This document shows positions 38,527 to 47,818 of a stretch of 64,000 nt of DNA, in pieces. Both the position numbers and the translations under genes were made by a program. The stretch is from NCBI GenBank assembly GCA_029012365.1, contig JAQXLY010000019.1, positions 1 through 64,000 on the forward strand, in the 5' to 3' direction. A model generated the notes under the pieces. That model worked only from the letters and a program-made list of their open reading frames with translations. It did not search any database and was not told where the DNA came from. The first letter of the stretch is position 1, and each line of letters begins with the position of its first letter. The stretch is from Lachnospiraceae bacterium (GTDB taxonomy: Bacteria > Bacillota > Clostridia > Lachnospirales > Lachnospiraceae).

Positions 38527-40704
38527 ATGGTTAAACCTGGAATGTTTATCAGTGAGAGATATGAAATTATAGAAAAAGTCGGTTCGGGCGGTATGGCGGA
38601 TGTTTACCGTGCAAAGTGTCACCGATTGAACCGCTATGTTGCGATTAAAATCTTAAAGCCTGAATTTTCGGCGGATAAAAATCTGGTAACAAAATTCCGT
38701 GCGGAGGCACAGTCGGCGGCGGGACTTTCCCATCCGAATATTGTCAGTGTATATGATGTCGGTGACGACGGTGATTTACATTACATTGTAATGGAGCTGG
38801 TGGAAGGAATAACATTAAAAAAGTTTATTGAAAAGAAGGGCAAGCTGGAAATCAAAGAGGCTATCGGTATTGCAATACAAATCGCACAGGGACTGGAAGC
38901 GGCACATGACAATCATATTGTGCATCGTGACATTAAGCCTCAGAATATAATCATTTCCCGTGAAGGAAAGGTGAAGGTGGCAGATTTCGGTATCGCAAAG
39001 GCAGCCACTACCAATACGGTTACACAGAATGCGGTAGGCTCCGTTCATTACCTTTCACCGGAACAGGCGAGAGGCGGCTACAGCGATGAGAAGAGCGATA
39101 TCTATTCTCTCGGTGTTACGATGTATGAAATGCTCTGCGGGAAGGTTCCGTTTGCGGGAGATAATACCGTGTCGGTAGCTCTGTCCCATATTCAGTATGA
39201 GCCGGTGCCGGTGAAGGAAGTGAATCCGGCAGTGCCGTACAGTGTAGATATGATCGTGCAGAAGTGTATGCAGAAGCGTCCGGAAAATCGTTATTTGTCG
39301 GCTTCGGAGCTGATTGTGGACTTAAAGCGTTCTGTTATGAATCCGGAGGGGGATTTTGTAAGGATTAATGCTGGTGTTGTGTCGGATTCTCCTACAAAGA
39401 ATATGACACAGGATGAGATGGCGGTGATTAAAAGTGCTGCCAAATCGCCGGTGACAAGGTTTGAGGTCAATCAGCAGACAAATTCCCAGGTTCTTCGTGA
39501 GGAAGAGGAGGAACTGGATTCTGCGGATTCTAAGTGGGATAAGACCATTGTAATTGTCAGTATTGTAATCATTTTTATTTTTATGATTTCAATTTTATTC
39601 GGTGTGTTCAAATTTATTGATATATTCGGTTCGGAAAAGGCAACACCGACACCGGGCAGTGATATCTCCCCGACCAAAATAATGGGAACGTCTACTCCTG
39701 TTCCTACGGATTATGTCGGAATTACCACAACACGTATGCAAAATGTAGTAGGACTAATGGTAGATGATGCAAAGGAGCTGTTATACAGACAGTCAGAGCA
39801 GTTTACGATTTTAGACGGAGATACGGATTACAGCACCCAGCCTAAGGGCATGGTTATTTCACAGTATCCGCTGGGTGGAGCGGATGTGGCGCTTGACGGA
39901 GAAATAAGGCTGGTAATCAGTGCGGGACCGGAGATGTTGACTGTACCGAATTACTATCTCTGGAATTACAACGAAGCAAGGATTCAGGCTGAAAATGATT
40001 TTAAAGTACGTATTGAATTTGAAAATTCAGCTATAGAAACCAACCGGGTAATTCGTACCATACCGGAGTGCAACAAGCTTCTGGCAAAGGGAAGCGAGCT
40101 TGTGCTTGTGGTAAGCCGCGGTGAAAAGGTGGAAAGTGTGCCGAATTTAATCGGAACAACGCTTGAAGGTGCAAAGATTCTTTTGAATGAAAAAGGGTTT
40201 GAGGTAGGAAAGGTTGAGTATGCCGGTTCGACAACATACGAAGAGGGACTGGTGATTTATCAGAGCGAGTCCTCCGGAAATATGCTTCCGGTAGGAGCGG
40301 CAATCGATCTTCAGGTGAGTTCCGGACTTGTGGAACCGACACCGGAGCCGACTGATGAACCGACACCTACTCCGACTCCTGAGTCTACGCCGACACCGGA
40401 GCCTACGCCGACTCCTGTTCCGGAACCGGTTTGGGAGGTGACGATGACACTTCCGAGAAATCCGCTTAGCCCGGGAGATGTGGCATGGGTGTATTTTGAA
40501 TTACGGACTTCGGGAGGTACTTTTTTACTGTATGATAATGAAAATATGACATATGAGGAGCTTTCCGGAACCTCATTGTCCTTTACGGTTGATAAGGACC
40601 GGCTGAGCGGAGTAACGGCAGGCGACGGCAACGGAGTCTGGGTTTATGTGAACGGAACACCGGCAATGTATTGTAATGCAACAATTACGGAAAAAGAGGC
40701 ATAA
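38527..40704 (+). CDS. PASTA-domain Ser/Thr protein kinase (PrkC-like)
   Basis: Hanks kinase (IVHRDIKPQNIII, VADFGIAKA), single TM, PASTA repeats, Pro/Thr linker, C-terminal extracellular domain. Confidence 0.95.
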   Translation: MVKPGMFISERYEIIEKVGSGGMADVYRAKCHRLNRYVAIKILKPEFSADKNLVTKFRAEAQSAAGLSHPNIVSVYDVGDDGDLHYIVMELVEGITLKKFIEKKGKLEIKEAIGIAIQIAQGLEAAHDNHIVHRDIKPQNIIISREGKVKVADFGIAKAATTNTVTQNAVGSVHYLSPEQARGGYSDEKSDIYSLGVTMYEMLCGKVPFAGDNTVSVALSHIQYEPVPVKEVNPAVPYSVDMIVQKCMQKRPENRYLSASELIVDLKRSVMNPEGDFVRINAGVVSDSPTKNMTQDEMAVIKSAAKSPVTRFEVNQQTNSQVLREEEEELDSADSKWDKTIVIVSIVIIFIFMISILFGVFKFIDIFGSEKATPTPGSDISPTKIMGTSTPVPTDYVGITTTRMQNVVGLMVDDAKELLYRQSEQFTILDGDTDYSTQPKGMVISQYPLGGADVALDGEIRLVISAGPEMLTVPNYYLWNYNEARIQAENDFKVRIEFENSAIETNRVIRTIPECNKLLAKGSELVLVVSRGEKVESVPNLIGTTLEGAKILLNEKGFEVGKVEYAGSTTYEEGLVIYQSESSGNMLPVGAAIDLQVSSGLVEPTPEPTDEPTPTPTPESTPTPEPTPTPVPEPVWEVTMTLPRNPLSPGDVAWVYFELRTSGGTFLLYDNENMTYEELSGTSLSFTVDKDRLSGVTAGDGNGVWVYVNGTPAMYCNATITEKEA

Positions 40705-41582
40705 TGACGGGAAAAATCATAAAAGGCATTGCAGGTTTTTATTACGTGTACGGAGAAGACGGCATTCTCTATGAATGTAAGGCAAAGGGAGCTTTTCGGA
40801 AAGACGGTATTAAGCCGTTGGTGGGAGATAATGTTGACATTTCGATTTTGGATGAGGATAATCACAGGGGTAATCTGGATAAAATACTGACAAGAGAAAG
40901 CGAGCTGTTGCGTCCTGCGGTAGCAAATGTTAATCAGGTTCTTGTAATGTTTGCTGCTGCTAAGCCTGCACCGAATTATAATCTCCTGGACCGTTTTTTG
41001 ATTCGTATGGAGTTAGAAAATGTGCCTGTGCTGATTGGCTTTAACAAGTGTGATTTGGTTGACTGTACTACGGAAAAAGAGATGGAGGAGGTTTATACCT
41101 CTGCGGGGTATCGGGTCTGCTTCTTTTCTGTGAAAGAAGGAAGAGGACTCGGAGCATTACAGGAGGCACTTTCGGGAAAGACAACAGCACTTGCGGGACC
41201 ATCCGGTGTAGGAAAATCCAGTCTGATGAATTTTCTTTGTCCTATGGCAGAGATGGAGACCGGGGATGTCAGCCGCAAAATCGAAAGGGGAAAGCATACA
41301 ACCAGACATGCGGAATTGTTTGTGGTGAACCATGATACTTATGTGATGGATACACCCGGTTTTTCTTCTTTGTTTATCAATGAGATTGAGGCACAGAAGC
41401 TGTGGAGCTTTTTTCCGGAAATGAGAGAAGCTGAAAAGAAGTGTCGTTTTACCGGCTGCAGTCACACCGGGGAGCCGGATTGCGGTGTAAAAGAGGCAGT
41501 GGCCGCAGGAAGCATAAAGAGGCAGCGTTATGAAAGCTATCGCCGATTGTATGAAGAATTAAGTAACAGAAAGCGATACTGA
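40704..41582 (+). CDS. rsgA: Ribosome small subunit-dependent GTPase A
   Basis: Circularly permuted GTPase: GFNKCDLV, GPSGVGKSSLMN, DTPGFSSL and C-terminal Zn motif CRFTGCSHTGEPDCGVKEAV. Confidence 0.97.
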   Translation: MTGKIIKGIAGFYYVYGEDGILYECKAKGAFRKDGIKPLVGDNVDISILDEDNHRGNLDKILTRESELLRPAVANVNQVLVMFAAAKPAPNYNLLDRFLIRMELENVPVLIGFNKCDLVDCTTEKEMEEVYTSAGYRVCFFSVKEGRGLGALQEALSGKTTALAGPSGVGKSSLMNFLCPMAEMETGDVSRKIERGKHTTRHAELFVVNHDTYVMDTPGFSSLFINEIEAQKLWSFFPEMREAEKKCRFTGCSHTGEPDCGVKEAVAAGSIKRQRYESYRRLYEELSNRKRY

Positions 41583-41618
41583 TAAAGTCAGATAAAATAT
41601 ATTGGAAGGTGAATGGTT

Positions 41619-42278
41619 ATGTTTAAACTGGCTCCGTCTATTTTGGCAGCAGATTTTTCAAAGCTGGGGGAACAGATTCATCTGGTAGAAGCGGCAGGTG
41701 CGGATGAACTCCATATTGATGTAATGGATGGTATTTTTGTACCGAGCATTTCTTTCGGAATGCCTGTCATTCAATCTATTCGAGGCGTGAGTAAGATGTT
41801 TTTCGATGTCCATCTTATGATTACGGAGCCTGTCAGATATCTGGAGGAGTTCGTAAAGGCAGGAGCAGATGGGATTACCGTACACGCGGAGGCTTGCAGT
41901 GACTTAAAGGAAACGGTAAAGAGAGTAAAGGAAGCGGGGGTAAAGGTCGGAGTATCAATAAAACCGGATACACCGATTTCGGTTTTGGAGGATGTGGAGC
42001 CGTATTTGGATCGGGTATTGGTGATGACGGTGAATCCGGGATTCGGGGGACAAAAACTCATCCCGGAATGTGTGGAAAAGGTAAGGGAACTTGCAAAGCA
42101 TAGAAGCAGCTGTTCTTTTTCGTATGATATTCAGGTGGACGGAGGAATCGGTTTATCTAATGTCAGAGAAGTAGCAGATGCAGGGGCAGAGGTATTTGTA
42201 GCGGGCACGGCGGTATTTCGCGGAAACATTTTACAGAATGTAAAAGCTTTTAAGGAGGAAGTCGGGGTTGCAGATTAG
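41619..42278 (+). CDS. rpe: Ribulose-phosphate 3-epimerase
   Basis: LAPSILAADFSKLGEQI; HIDVMDGIFVPSISFG; VMTVNPGFGGQ. Confidence 0.97.
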   Translation: MFKLAPSILAADFSKLGEQIHLVEAAGADELHIDVMDGIFVPSISFGMPVIQSIRGVSKMFFDVHLMITEPVRYLEEFVKAGADGITVHAEACSDLKETVKRVKEAGVKVGVSIKPDTPISVLEDVEPYLDRVLVMTVNPGFGGQKLIPECVEKVRELAKHRSSCSFSYDIQVDGGIGLSNVREVADAGAEVFVAGTAVFRGNILQNVKAFKEEVGVAD

Positions 42279-42954
42279 AGAAATGCAAATCGGTAAGATG
42301 CTTGAGATATTGGTAGACAGAGAAGGCTATCATTATCGCTTCGTAAGCAAGGTAGAAGGTACTGCGGAAAAAGCGGTGGCGGTGTCTTTGATTGCCGCAC
42401 AGGGAAGAGCGTTTCATTTTGAAGAGACGGATGATATATCCATCATTTACCGTGGCGGGGAGCGTATGTGGAAATGGGAACATGTCAGGGCAGGCATGGC
42501 AAGGCTGGATGGCTCTGCCGTGCATACGTTTTCATCAAAGGAGGAAGGGAAAATATATAACCGGCGGGATGCTTTTCGTGTTCCTATCGGGGAAAGCCTT
42601 CTGATGCGCCGCATTATTCAGGAAGAAGACGAGACCGGAGAGCTTGTTGAGACTGAAAAAAGCTTTAAGGCAGTGTTATCCGACCTGAGTGTAAGCGGTG
42701 CGGGACTCTATGCGAATGAAGATATGGATGTCGGCACGATAATCGAATTCGACATGCCTACGAGCATGGGAATATTAAATTGCCGCGGTGAAATTGTAAG
42801 GAAAACGGATGTATACGATAAACCTTTTCAGAAGTTTTTCGGATGTGACTTTACAATGACAAAGAAAGAACTGGAGCGGTATTTATTTGAGAGACAGAGA
42901 TTGATGTTACAAAAGGAACGGGGTGGCGAAGGCTTCCGTTTGAAAGGAAAGTAA
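42268..42954 (+). CDS. PilZ domain protein (predicted c-di-GMP binding, YcgR-like)
   Basis: RRDAFRVPI (RxxxR) and DLSVSGAG (D/NxSxxG); TTG start after AAGGAGG, overlapping the rpe end. Confidence 0.8.
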   Translation: MQIREMQIGKMLEILVDREGYHYRFVSKVEGTAEKAVAVSLIAAQGRAFHFEETDDISIIYRGGERMWKWEHVRAGMARLDGSAVHTFSSKEEGKIYNRRDAFRVPIGESLLMRRIIQEEDETGELVETEKSFKAVLSDLSVSGAGLYANEDMDVGTIIEFDMPTSMGILNCRGEIVRKTDVYDKPFQKFFGCDFTMTKKELERYLFERQRLMLQKERGGEGFRLKGK

Positions 42955-42969
42955 AGGTTCGGAGGCGTT

Positions 42970-43611
42970 ATGACAGCAATACTTGTATGCGGCGGTACGC
43001 TTACTGCCGCATTTTTGCAAAATTTTGTAAATCAGCGGAAGGATGCGGCGGTATATGCCGTGGATGGCGGACTGGCAGTGGCAGAGGAGGCGGGAATCAT
43101 TCCCGATTATCTCGTAGGTGATTTTGACACGGCAGAAAAATCACTGGTTGAGCGTTACGAGAAACAGTGTATTACGATTCGTCACCAGCCGGAAAAAGAC
43201 GCAACGGATACGGAGCTTGCGGTGGATGAGGCCATTTCCAACGGAGCAGATATGATTTTTCTGCTTGGTGCTATCGGAAGCCGTATGGACCATACAATGG
43301 CAAATATCCATATGCTTTATCATGTAATGAAGCAGGGAAAGACTGCGGTGATTGTAAATGAGAATAACCGGCTTACGTTATACAATGCACCGTTTCGGAA
43401 AAGAAGAGAGGATTTTTTCGGAACCTATTTATCTTTTCTTCCTTTTTTCGGCGAGGTAACGGATGTGGTACTGTCCGGGGTAAAATATCCTTTGTTTGGG
43501 AGAACATTGACAGCAGGAAGCAGTCTCGGTGTCAGCAATGAGGTAACCGGCGACATGGTTACGGTGTCGTTTTCAAAAGGGTATTTGCTGATGATTGAGG
43601 CAAAGGACTGA
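42970..43611 (+). CDS. Thiamine diphosphokinase
   Basis: YAVDGGLAVAEEAGIIPDYLVGDFDT ... DATDTELAVDEAI ... LGAIGSRMDHTMANIHML. Confidence 0.93.
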   Translation: MTAILVCGGTLTAAFLQNFVNQRKDAAVYAVDGGLAVAEEAGIIPDYLVGDFDTAEKSLVERYEKQCITIRHQPEKDATDTELAVDEAISNGADMIFLLGAIGSRMDHTMANIHMLYHVMKQGKTAVIVNENNRLTLYNAPFRKRREDFFGTYLSFLPFFGEVTDVVLSGVKYPLFGRTLTAGSSLGVSNEVTGDMVTVSFSKGYLLMIEAKD

Positions 43612-43697
43612 TATTTGAAAATTCATTCTTCGTATTCTTTATAGTTGTACGGAAGGCGGGGATGTGATAAATATTTTGGCTTTTAAGGAGGAGTAAA

Positions 43698-44795
43698 ATG
43701 AAACTTGGAATTGTAGGTCTTCCGAATGTAGGGAAGAGTACGTTATTTAATTCTTTAACAAAGGCAGGTGCGGAATCTGCTAACTATCCGTTCTGTACGA
43801 TTGACCCGAATGTGGGGATTGTTCCGGTTCCGGATGAGCGTCTGGATGTGCTCGGAAAAATGTATGATTCCGAGAAGGTGGTCCCGGCGGTTGTGGAGTT
43901 TGTGGACATTGCCGGGCTGGTTAAGGGGGCATCGAAAGGGGAAGGACTCGGAAATCAGTTTCTTGCCAACATTCGTGAGGTGGATGCGATTGTGCATGTC
44001 GTAAGATGCTTTGAAGATACCAATATTATTCATGTTGACGGTTCTGTAAATCCTTTACGTGATATAGAAACAATTAACTATGAGTTGATTTTCTCGGATC
44101 TTGAGGTTTTGGAGCGCCGTTTGTCGAGAGTTGCCCGCGGCGCAAGGAATGATAAGGCACTGGCAAAGGAAGAGGATTTGCTGAAACGGCTGATGACACA
44201 TCTGGAAGGCGGAAAAATGGCAAAGACATTCCCGCTGCAGGATGAAGACGAGGAGGCATTACTCGGTACTTACAATCTTTTAACAGCAAAACCGGTTATT
44301 TATGCCGCTAATGTTAAGGAAGAGGATTTGGCGGATGACGGAGAAGCGAATGAGCATGTGGCAATGGTAAGGGAGTTTGCGTTACGGGAAAATTCGGAAG
44401 TATTTGTGATTTGTGCCCAGATTGAACAGGAAATAGCGGAATTGGATGAAGATGAGAAGAAAATGTTTTTGGAGGATTTGGGACTTTCCGAGTCCGGACT
44501 GGAAAAACTGATTCGTGCAAGTTACCGCATTCTCGGCTTAATCAGTTACCTGACTGCGGGACCAAAGGAAACAAAGGCATGGACGATTACAAGAGGAACA
44601 AAAGCTCCGCAGGCGGCAGGCAAAATTCATTCCGATTTTGAAAGAGGATTTATCCGTGCGGAAATTGTGAGTTACAGTAATCTGGTTGAGTGTGGCGGTT
44701 TTAACGCTGCAAAGGAAAAGGGACTGGTTCGCTCCGAGGGAAAAGAATATGTAGTGCAGGATGGAGATGTTGTATTGTTCCGCTTTAATGTATAG
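43698..44795 (+). CDS. ychF: Redox-regulated ATPase YchF
   Basis: MKLGIVGLPNVGKSTLFNSLTKAGAESANYPFCTIDPNVG. Confidence 0.97.
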   Translation: MKLGIVGLPNVGKSTLFNSLTKAGAESANYPFCTIDPNVGIVPVPDERLDVLGKMYDSEKVVPAVVEFVDIAGLVKGASKGEGLGNQFLANIREVDAIVHVVRCFEDTNIIHVDGSVNPLRDIETINYELIFSDLEVLERRLSRVARGARNDKALAKEEDLLKRLMTHLEGGKMAKTFPLQDEDEEALLGTYNLLTAKPVIYAANVKEEDLADDGEANEHVAMVREFALRENSEVFVICAQIEQEIAELDEDEKKMFLEDLGLSESGLEKLIRASYRILGLISYLTAGPKETKAWTITRGTKAPQAAGKIHSDFERGFIRAEIVSYSNLVECGGFNAAKEKGLVRSEGKEYVVQDGDVVLFRFNV

Positions 44796-44844
44796 AAAAA
44801 AAGCGGGTAACGGTTATATTCCGGGGAAGGCAGGTGATTCCGAA

Positions 44845-45732
44845 ATGTCGTTAAAGTCAGGAGAGGTCCTTTTTTCCGAACACGGAAATAGCGTTGCGAT
44901 TCCGGAATCAATCTCTTTGTTTGGATTTACGATTTCTTTTTACGGTATTTGTCTTGCTCTTGCGGCATTGGCAGGCATCGTTGTTTCTTTCAATGAATTG
45001 AAGAAGCAAAAGAAGGATGAGGAACAGGTGCTTACCCTGATAACGCTTGTTATTGTGTCCGCCTTGCTTGGTGCACGGGCTTATTACGTGATTTTTCAAT
45101 GGCAGGTATTTGCGGAAAGACCGCTTTTGATATTCAATTTAAGAAGCGGCGGACTGGCATATTACGGTGCGCTTTTCGGTGCGTGGTTTGCGGTAAGGTG
45201 GTACTGTCGTAAAAAAAAGACTGATTTCGGAAGTGTTGCGGATGGTTTTAGTATCGGTGCCGCTGTGGCTTCGGTGCCGGTGTGGCTGGGGTGTGCATTT
45301 GCGAGAGAACCTGTAGGACGTTTTTATAACGGTCTGTTTTCAATACATATTAATGCAGCCTATATACCGGAGGGAACGGATGTAATCCGGATGAATGAGA
45401 TACTTTCGCATGCATATGGTAAAAATGGGAATATGCAGGTGTCGGTACATCCGGTGCCGGTTTACGGAATCGTATTAAGTATATTGATACTGCTTTGTAT
45501 TTTGGTGGTAAAGCGCTATATAAGGCAAAGCGGTGGTGTCTTTACACTTTACCTGTTTCTGAACGGAATTTCCTGTCTGATATTGGAGTCGTTCCGGGCT
45601 GACAGTTGTTTTATCTGGGGAACAGCGATTCCGGTGAATTATGTTGTATCATCGGTTCTGCTGCTTGTAATTGCAACGGAGTTTGTACGGCGATATTTGA
45701 AAAACAGACATCCGCAAAACAGAGTCAGATAG
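44845..45732 (+). CDS. lgt: Prolipoprotein diacylglyceryl transferase
   Basis: Multi-TM; FNLRSGGLAYYGALFGAW; GCAFAREPVGRFYNG; start trimmed to MSLKSGEVLF. Confidence 0.9.
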   Translation: MSLKSGEVLFSEHGNSVAIPESISLFGFTISFYGICLALAALAGIVVSFNELKKQKKDEEQVLTLITLVIVSALLGARAYYVIFQWQVFAERPLLIFNLRSGGLAYYGALFGAWFAVRWYCRKKKTDFGSVADGFSIGAAVASVPVWLGCAFAREPVGRFYNGLFSIHINAAYIPEGTDVIRMNEILSHAYGKNGNMQVSVHPVPVYGIVLSILILLCILVVKRYIRQSGGVFTLYLFLNGISCLILESFRADSCFIWGTAIPVNYVVSSVLLLVIATEFVRRYLKNRHPQNRVR

Positions 45733-45769
45733 GTTTGGTAAAGTAGTGAAGAACGGAAAAAGAGTATTT

Positions 45770-45804
45770 AGAGTATTCAGCTGTGGCTGAATGCTCTTTT
45801 TTTT
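45770..45804 (+). terminator. Rho-independent terminator after lgt
   Basis: AGAGTATTCAGC TGTG GCTGAATGCTCT followed by TTTTTTT. Confidence 0.8.
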
Positions 45805-45825
45805 GCATTTCATTGTAATTTGGGG

Positions 45826-45854
45826 TTGAAAAAATCATAAAAGTGGAGTAGAAT
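45826..45854 (+). promoter_or_regulatory. mraZ/dcw promoter (TTGAAA-17 bp-TAGAAT)
   Basis: TTGAAA 45826-45831, TAGAAT 45849-45854. Confidence 0.5.
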
Positions 45855-45862
45855 GGTGATGT

Positions 45863-45898
45863 AAGTGGAGGAAAGTGGAGAGAAGTGGTATAAAGTGG
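45863..45898 (+). promoter_or_regulatory. MraZ-box-like operator: four GTGG units at exact 10-bp period
   Basis: GTGG at 45865, 45875, 45885, 45895, each preceded by AA; a further GTGG at 45843. Confidence 0.7.
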
Positions 45899-45918
45899 AA
45901 CGAAAGGCGGTGAAGTTC

Positions 45919-46347
45919 ATGTTCATGGGTGAGTATGATCATACGTTGGATCCGAAAGGACGTATGATTGTTCCTGCCAAGTTCCGTGAGGAATTAGGCG
46001 AACATTTCATTTTAACCATGGGACTGGACGGCTGTCTTTTTGCTTATCCGTCAGAAGAATGGGAACAGTTTGTGGAAGGTTTAAAAAAGCTTCCGGGCAG
46101 TAAAGATGCAAGACAGCTGCAGCGTCATTTTATGGCAGGTGCAGCCGAAGTGGAAGTAGACAAGCAGGGACGCTTTCTGATTCCGTCGAAGCTTAGAGAA
46201 CAGGCCGGACTGAGTAAGGATGTTGTTTTGGTCGGTGTGGTTTCTAAAATTGAGCTTTGGAGCAAAGAACGCTGGGAGCAGAATTGTTGCTATGATAACA
46301 TGGATGAAGTCGCAGAGCATATGGCAGAATTTGGATTAAATTTTTAA
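45919..46347 (+). CDS. mraZ: Transcriptional regulator MraZ
   Basis: MFMGEYDHTLDPKGRMIVPAKFREEL ... VEVDKQGRFLIPSKLREQAGL; the listed GTG start at 45865 lies inside the operator repeats, so ATG 45919 or 45925 is preferred. Confidence 0.95.
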   Translation: MFMGEYDHTLDPKGRMIVPAKFREELGEHFILTMGLDGCLFAYPSEEWEQFVEGLKKLPGSKDARQLQRHFMAGAAEVEVDKQGRFLIPSKLREQAGLSKDVVLVGVVSKIELWSKERWEQNCCYDNMDEVAEHMAEFGLNF

Positions 46348-46367
46348 GAAACGGAAGGTGATACCGG

Positions 46368-47318
46368 ATGGAAAACGAACAGGAGATTGTATTCCGACAC
46401 AAGTCGGTATTGCTGGATGAAGTATTGGAGCAGCTAAGTATACGTGAGGACGGTATTTATGTAGACGGGACACTCGGAGGAGCGGGACATGCCGTCAGTG
46501 TCTGTAAGCGCTTAAAGGGAGGTACCTTTGTCGGCATAGACCGTGATGCGGATGCCATTGCAGCAGCGAGTGCCAGATTAAAGGAGTTTCCGTTTGCTAA
46601 GGTTGTGCGAAGTAATTACAGTGAAATGAAAGAGGTTCTTTTATCTCTCGGAATAAAAAAGGTCAATGGGATACTACTTGATTTAGGTGTTTCTTCCTAC
46701 CAGCTTGATACGCCGGAACGCGGATTTTCGTATATGGAGGAGGATGCGCCGCTTGATATGCGGATGGATAACAGAATGGAGATGACGGCACGGGATATTG
46801 TAAACGGCTACAGTGAGGCAGAACTGTTCCGTATCATCAGAGATTACGGGGAGGACCCTTTCGCAAAAAATATCGCTAAGCATATCGTCATGCGCAGGGA
46901 AAAGAAGGAACTGGTGACCTGCGGGGATTTAAACGAGGCAATACGGGCGGCGATTCCGATGAAAATACAAAAGAATCTGGGACATCCTTCAAAGCGGACA
47001 TTTCAGGCAATCCGGATTGAACTGAACGGAGAATTGAGAGCATTACAGAATACACTGGATGAGCTGATTGATTTGCTGGAGGTAAACGGAAGGCTATGTA
47101 TTATTACATTTCATTCGTTGGAGGACAGAATCGTAAAATCGGGATTCAGAAAAAGGGAGAATCCTTGTGAATGCCCGCCGGACTTTCCGGTATGTGTCTG
47201 TGGTAAGAAATCTGCCGGAAGGGTGATTACGCGGAAACCGATTTTACCGGGGGAAAAGGAATGTGAAGAAAACAAAAGAGCAAGGAGTGCAAAATTGCGT
47301 GTATTTGAACGCAGTTAA
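46368..47318 (+). CDS. rsmH: 16S rRNA (cytosine-1402-N4)-methyltransferase
   Basis: [52 protein letters not shown]. Confidence 0.97.
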   Translation: MENEQEIVFRHKSVLLDEVLEQLSIREDGIYVDGTLGGAGHAVSVCKRLKGGTFVGIDRDADAIAAASARLKEFPFAKVVRSNYSEMKEVLLSLGIKKVNGILLDLGVSSYQLDTPERGFSYMEEDAPLDMRMDNRMEMTARDIVNGYSEAELFRIIRDYGEDPFAKNIAKHIVMRREKKELVTCGDLNEAIRAAIPMKIQKNLGHPSKRTFQAIRIELNGELRALQNTLDELIDLLEVNGRLCIITFHSLEDRIVKSGFRKRENPCECPPDFPVCVCGKKSAGRVITRKPILPGEKECEENKRARSAKLRVFERS

Positions 47319-47334
47319 TTAAGGAGGAGTCAGC

Positions 47335-47808
47335 ATGGATGCGCGTAAAAGATATTACAACGAAGAAAATATAATTGACGGAACAGCCGCAAGACAGCTT
47401 CAGGTTATTCCGGATTACGAAAGAGAGCAGAACCGGACTACGGTAACGCGCGTGGTTGAAAGACCGCAGAGGGCACCGAAGTTAAGTCATGGAATAGATT
47501 TTATTTCCATGACACTTTTAGTGGCAGCTATGGCAATTACACTTTATTTGTGTTATAATTATCTTCAGGTACAGGGAAACATTGTACAACTGGAACGGGA
47601 TGTGACCGTGCTTGGGCAGAAGCTGGAAACAGTGCGTGCGGAAAATGCCGCATTGGAAGATAAGCTGGAGGTACAGGCAGACTGGGAGAATATCTACCGG
47701 ACTGCAGTAGGAGAACTCGGTATGGTATATCCGAATAATAATGAAGTGATTACATATGAATCAACTGAGAACGGACATGTGATTCAATATCAGGATATTC
47801 CGGAGTAG
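47335..47808 (+). CDS. Cell division protein FtsL-like
   Basis: Small bitopic protein with coiled coil, between rsmH and PBP genes. Confidence 0.75.
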   Translation: MDARKRYYNEENIIDGTAARQLQVIPDYEREQNRTTVTRVVERPQRAPKLSHGIDFISMTLLVAAMAITLYLCYNYLQVQGNIVQLERDVTVLGQKLETVRAENAALEDKLEVQADWENIYRTAVGELGMVYPNNNEVITYESTENGHVIQYQDIPE

Positions 47809-47818
47809 GAGCGTTTTA

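Noticed and set aside
40311-40631. Minus-strand ORF with GVGVGSGVGVDSGV repeats
   Set aside because: Antisense of the Pro/Thr-rich linker of the PrkC-like kinase; compositional artefact.
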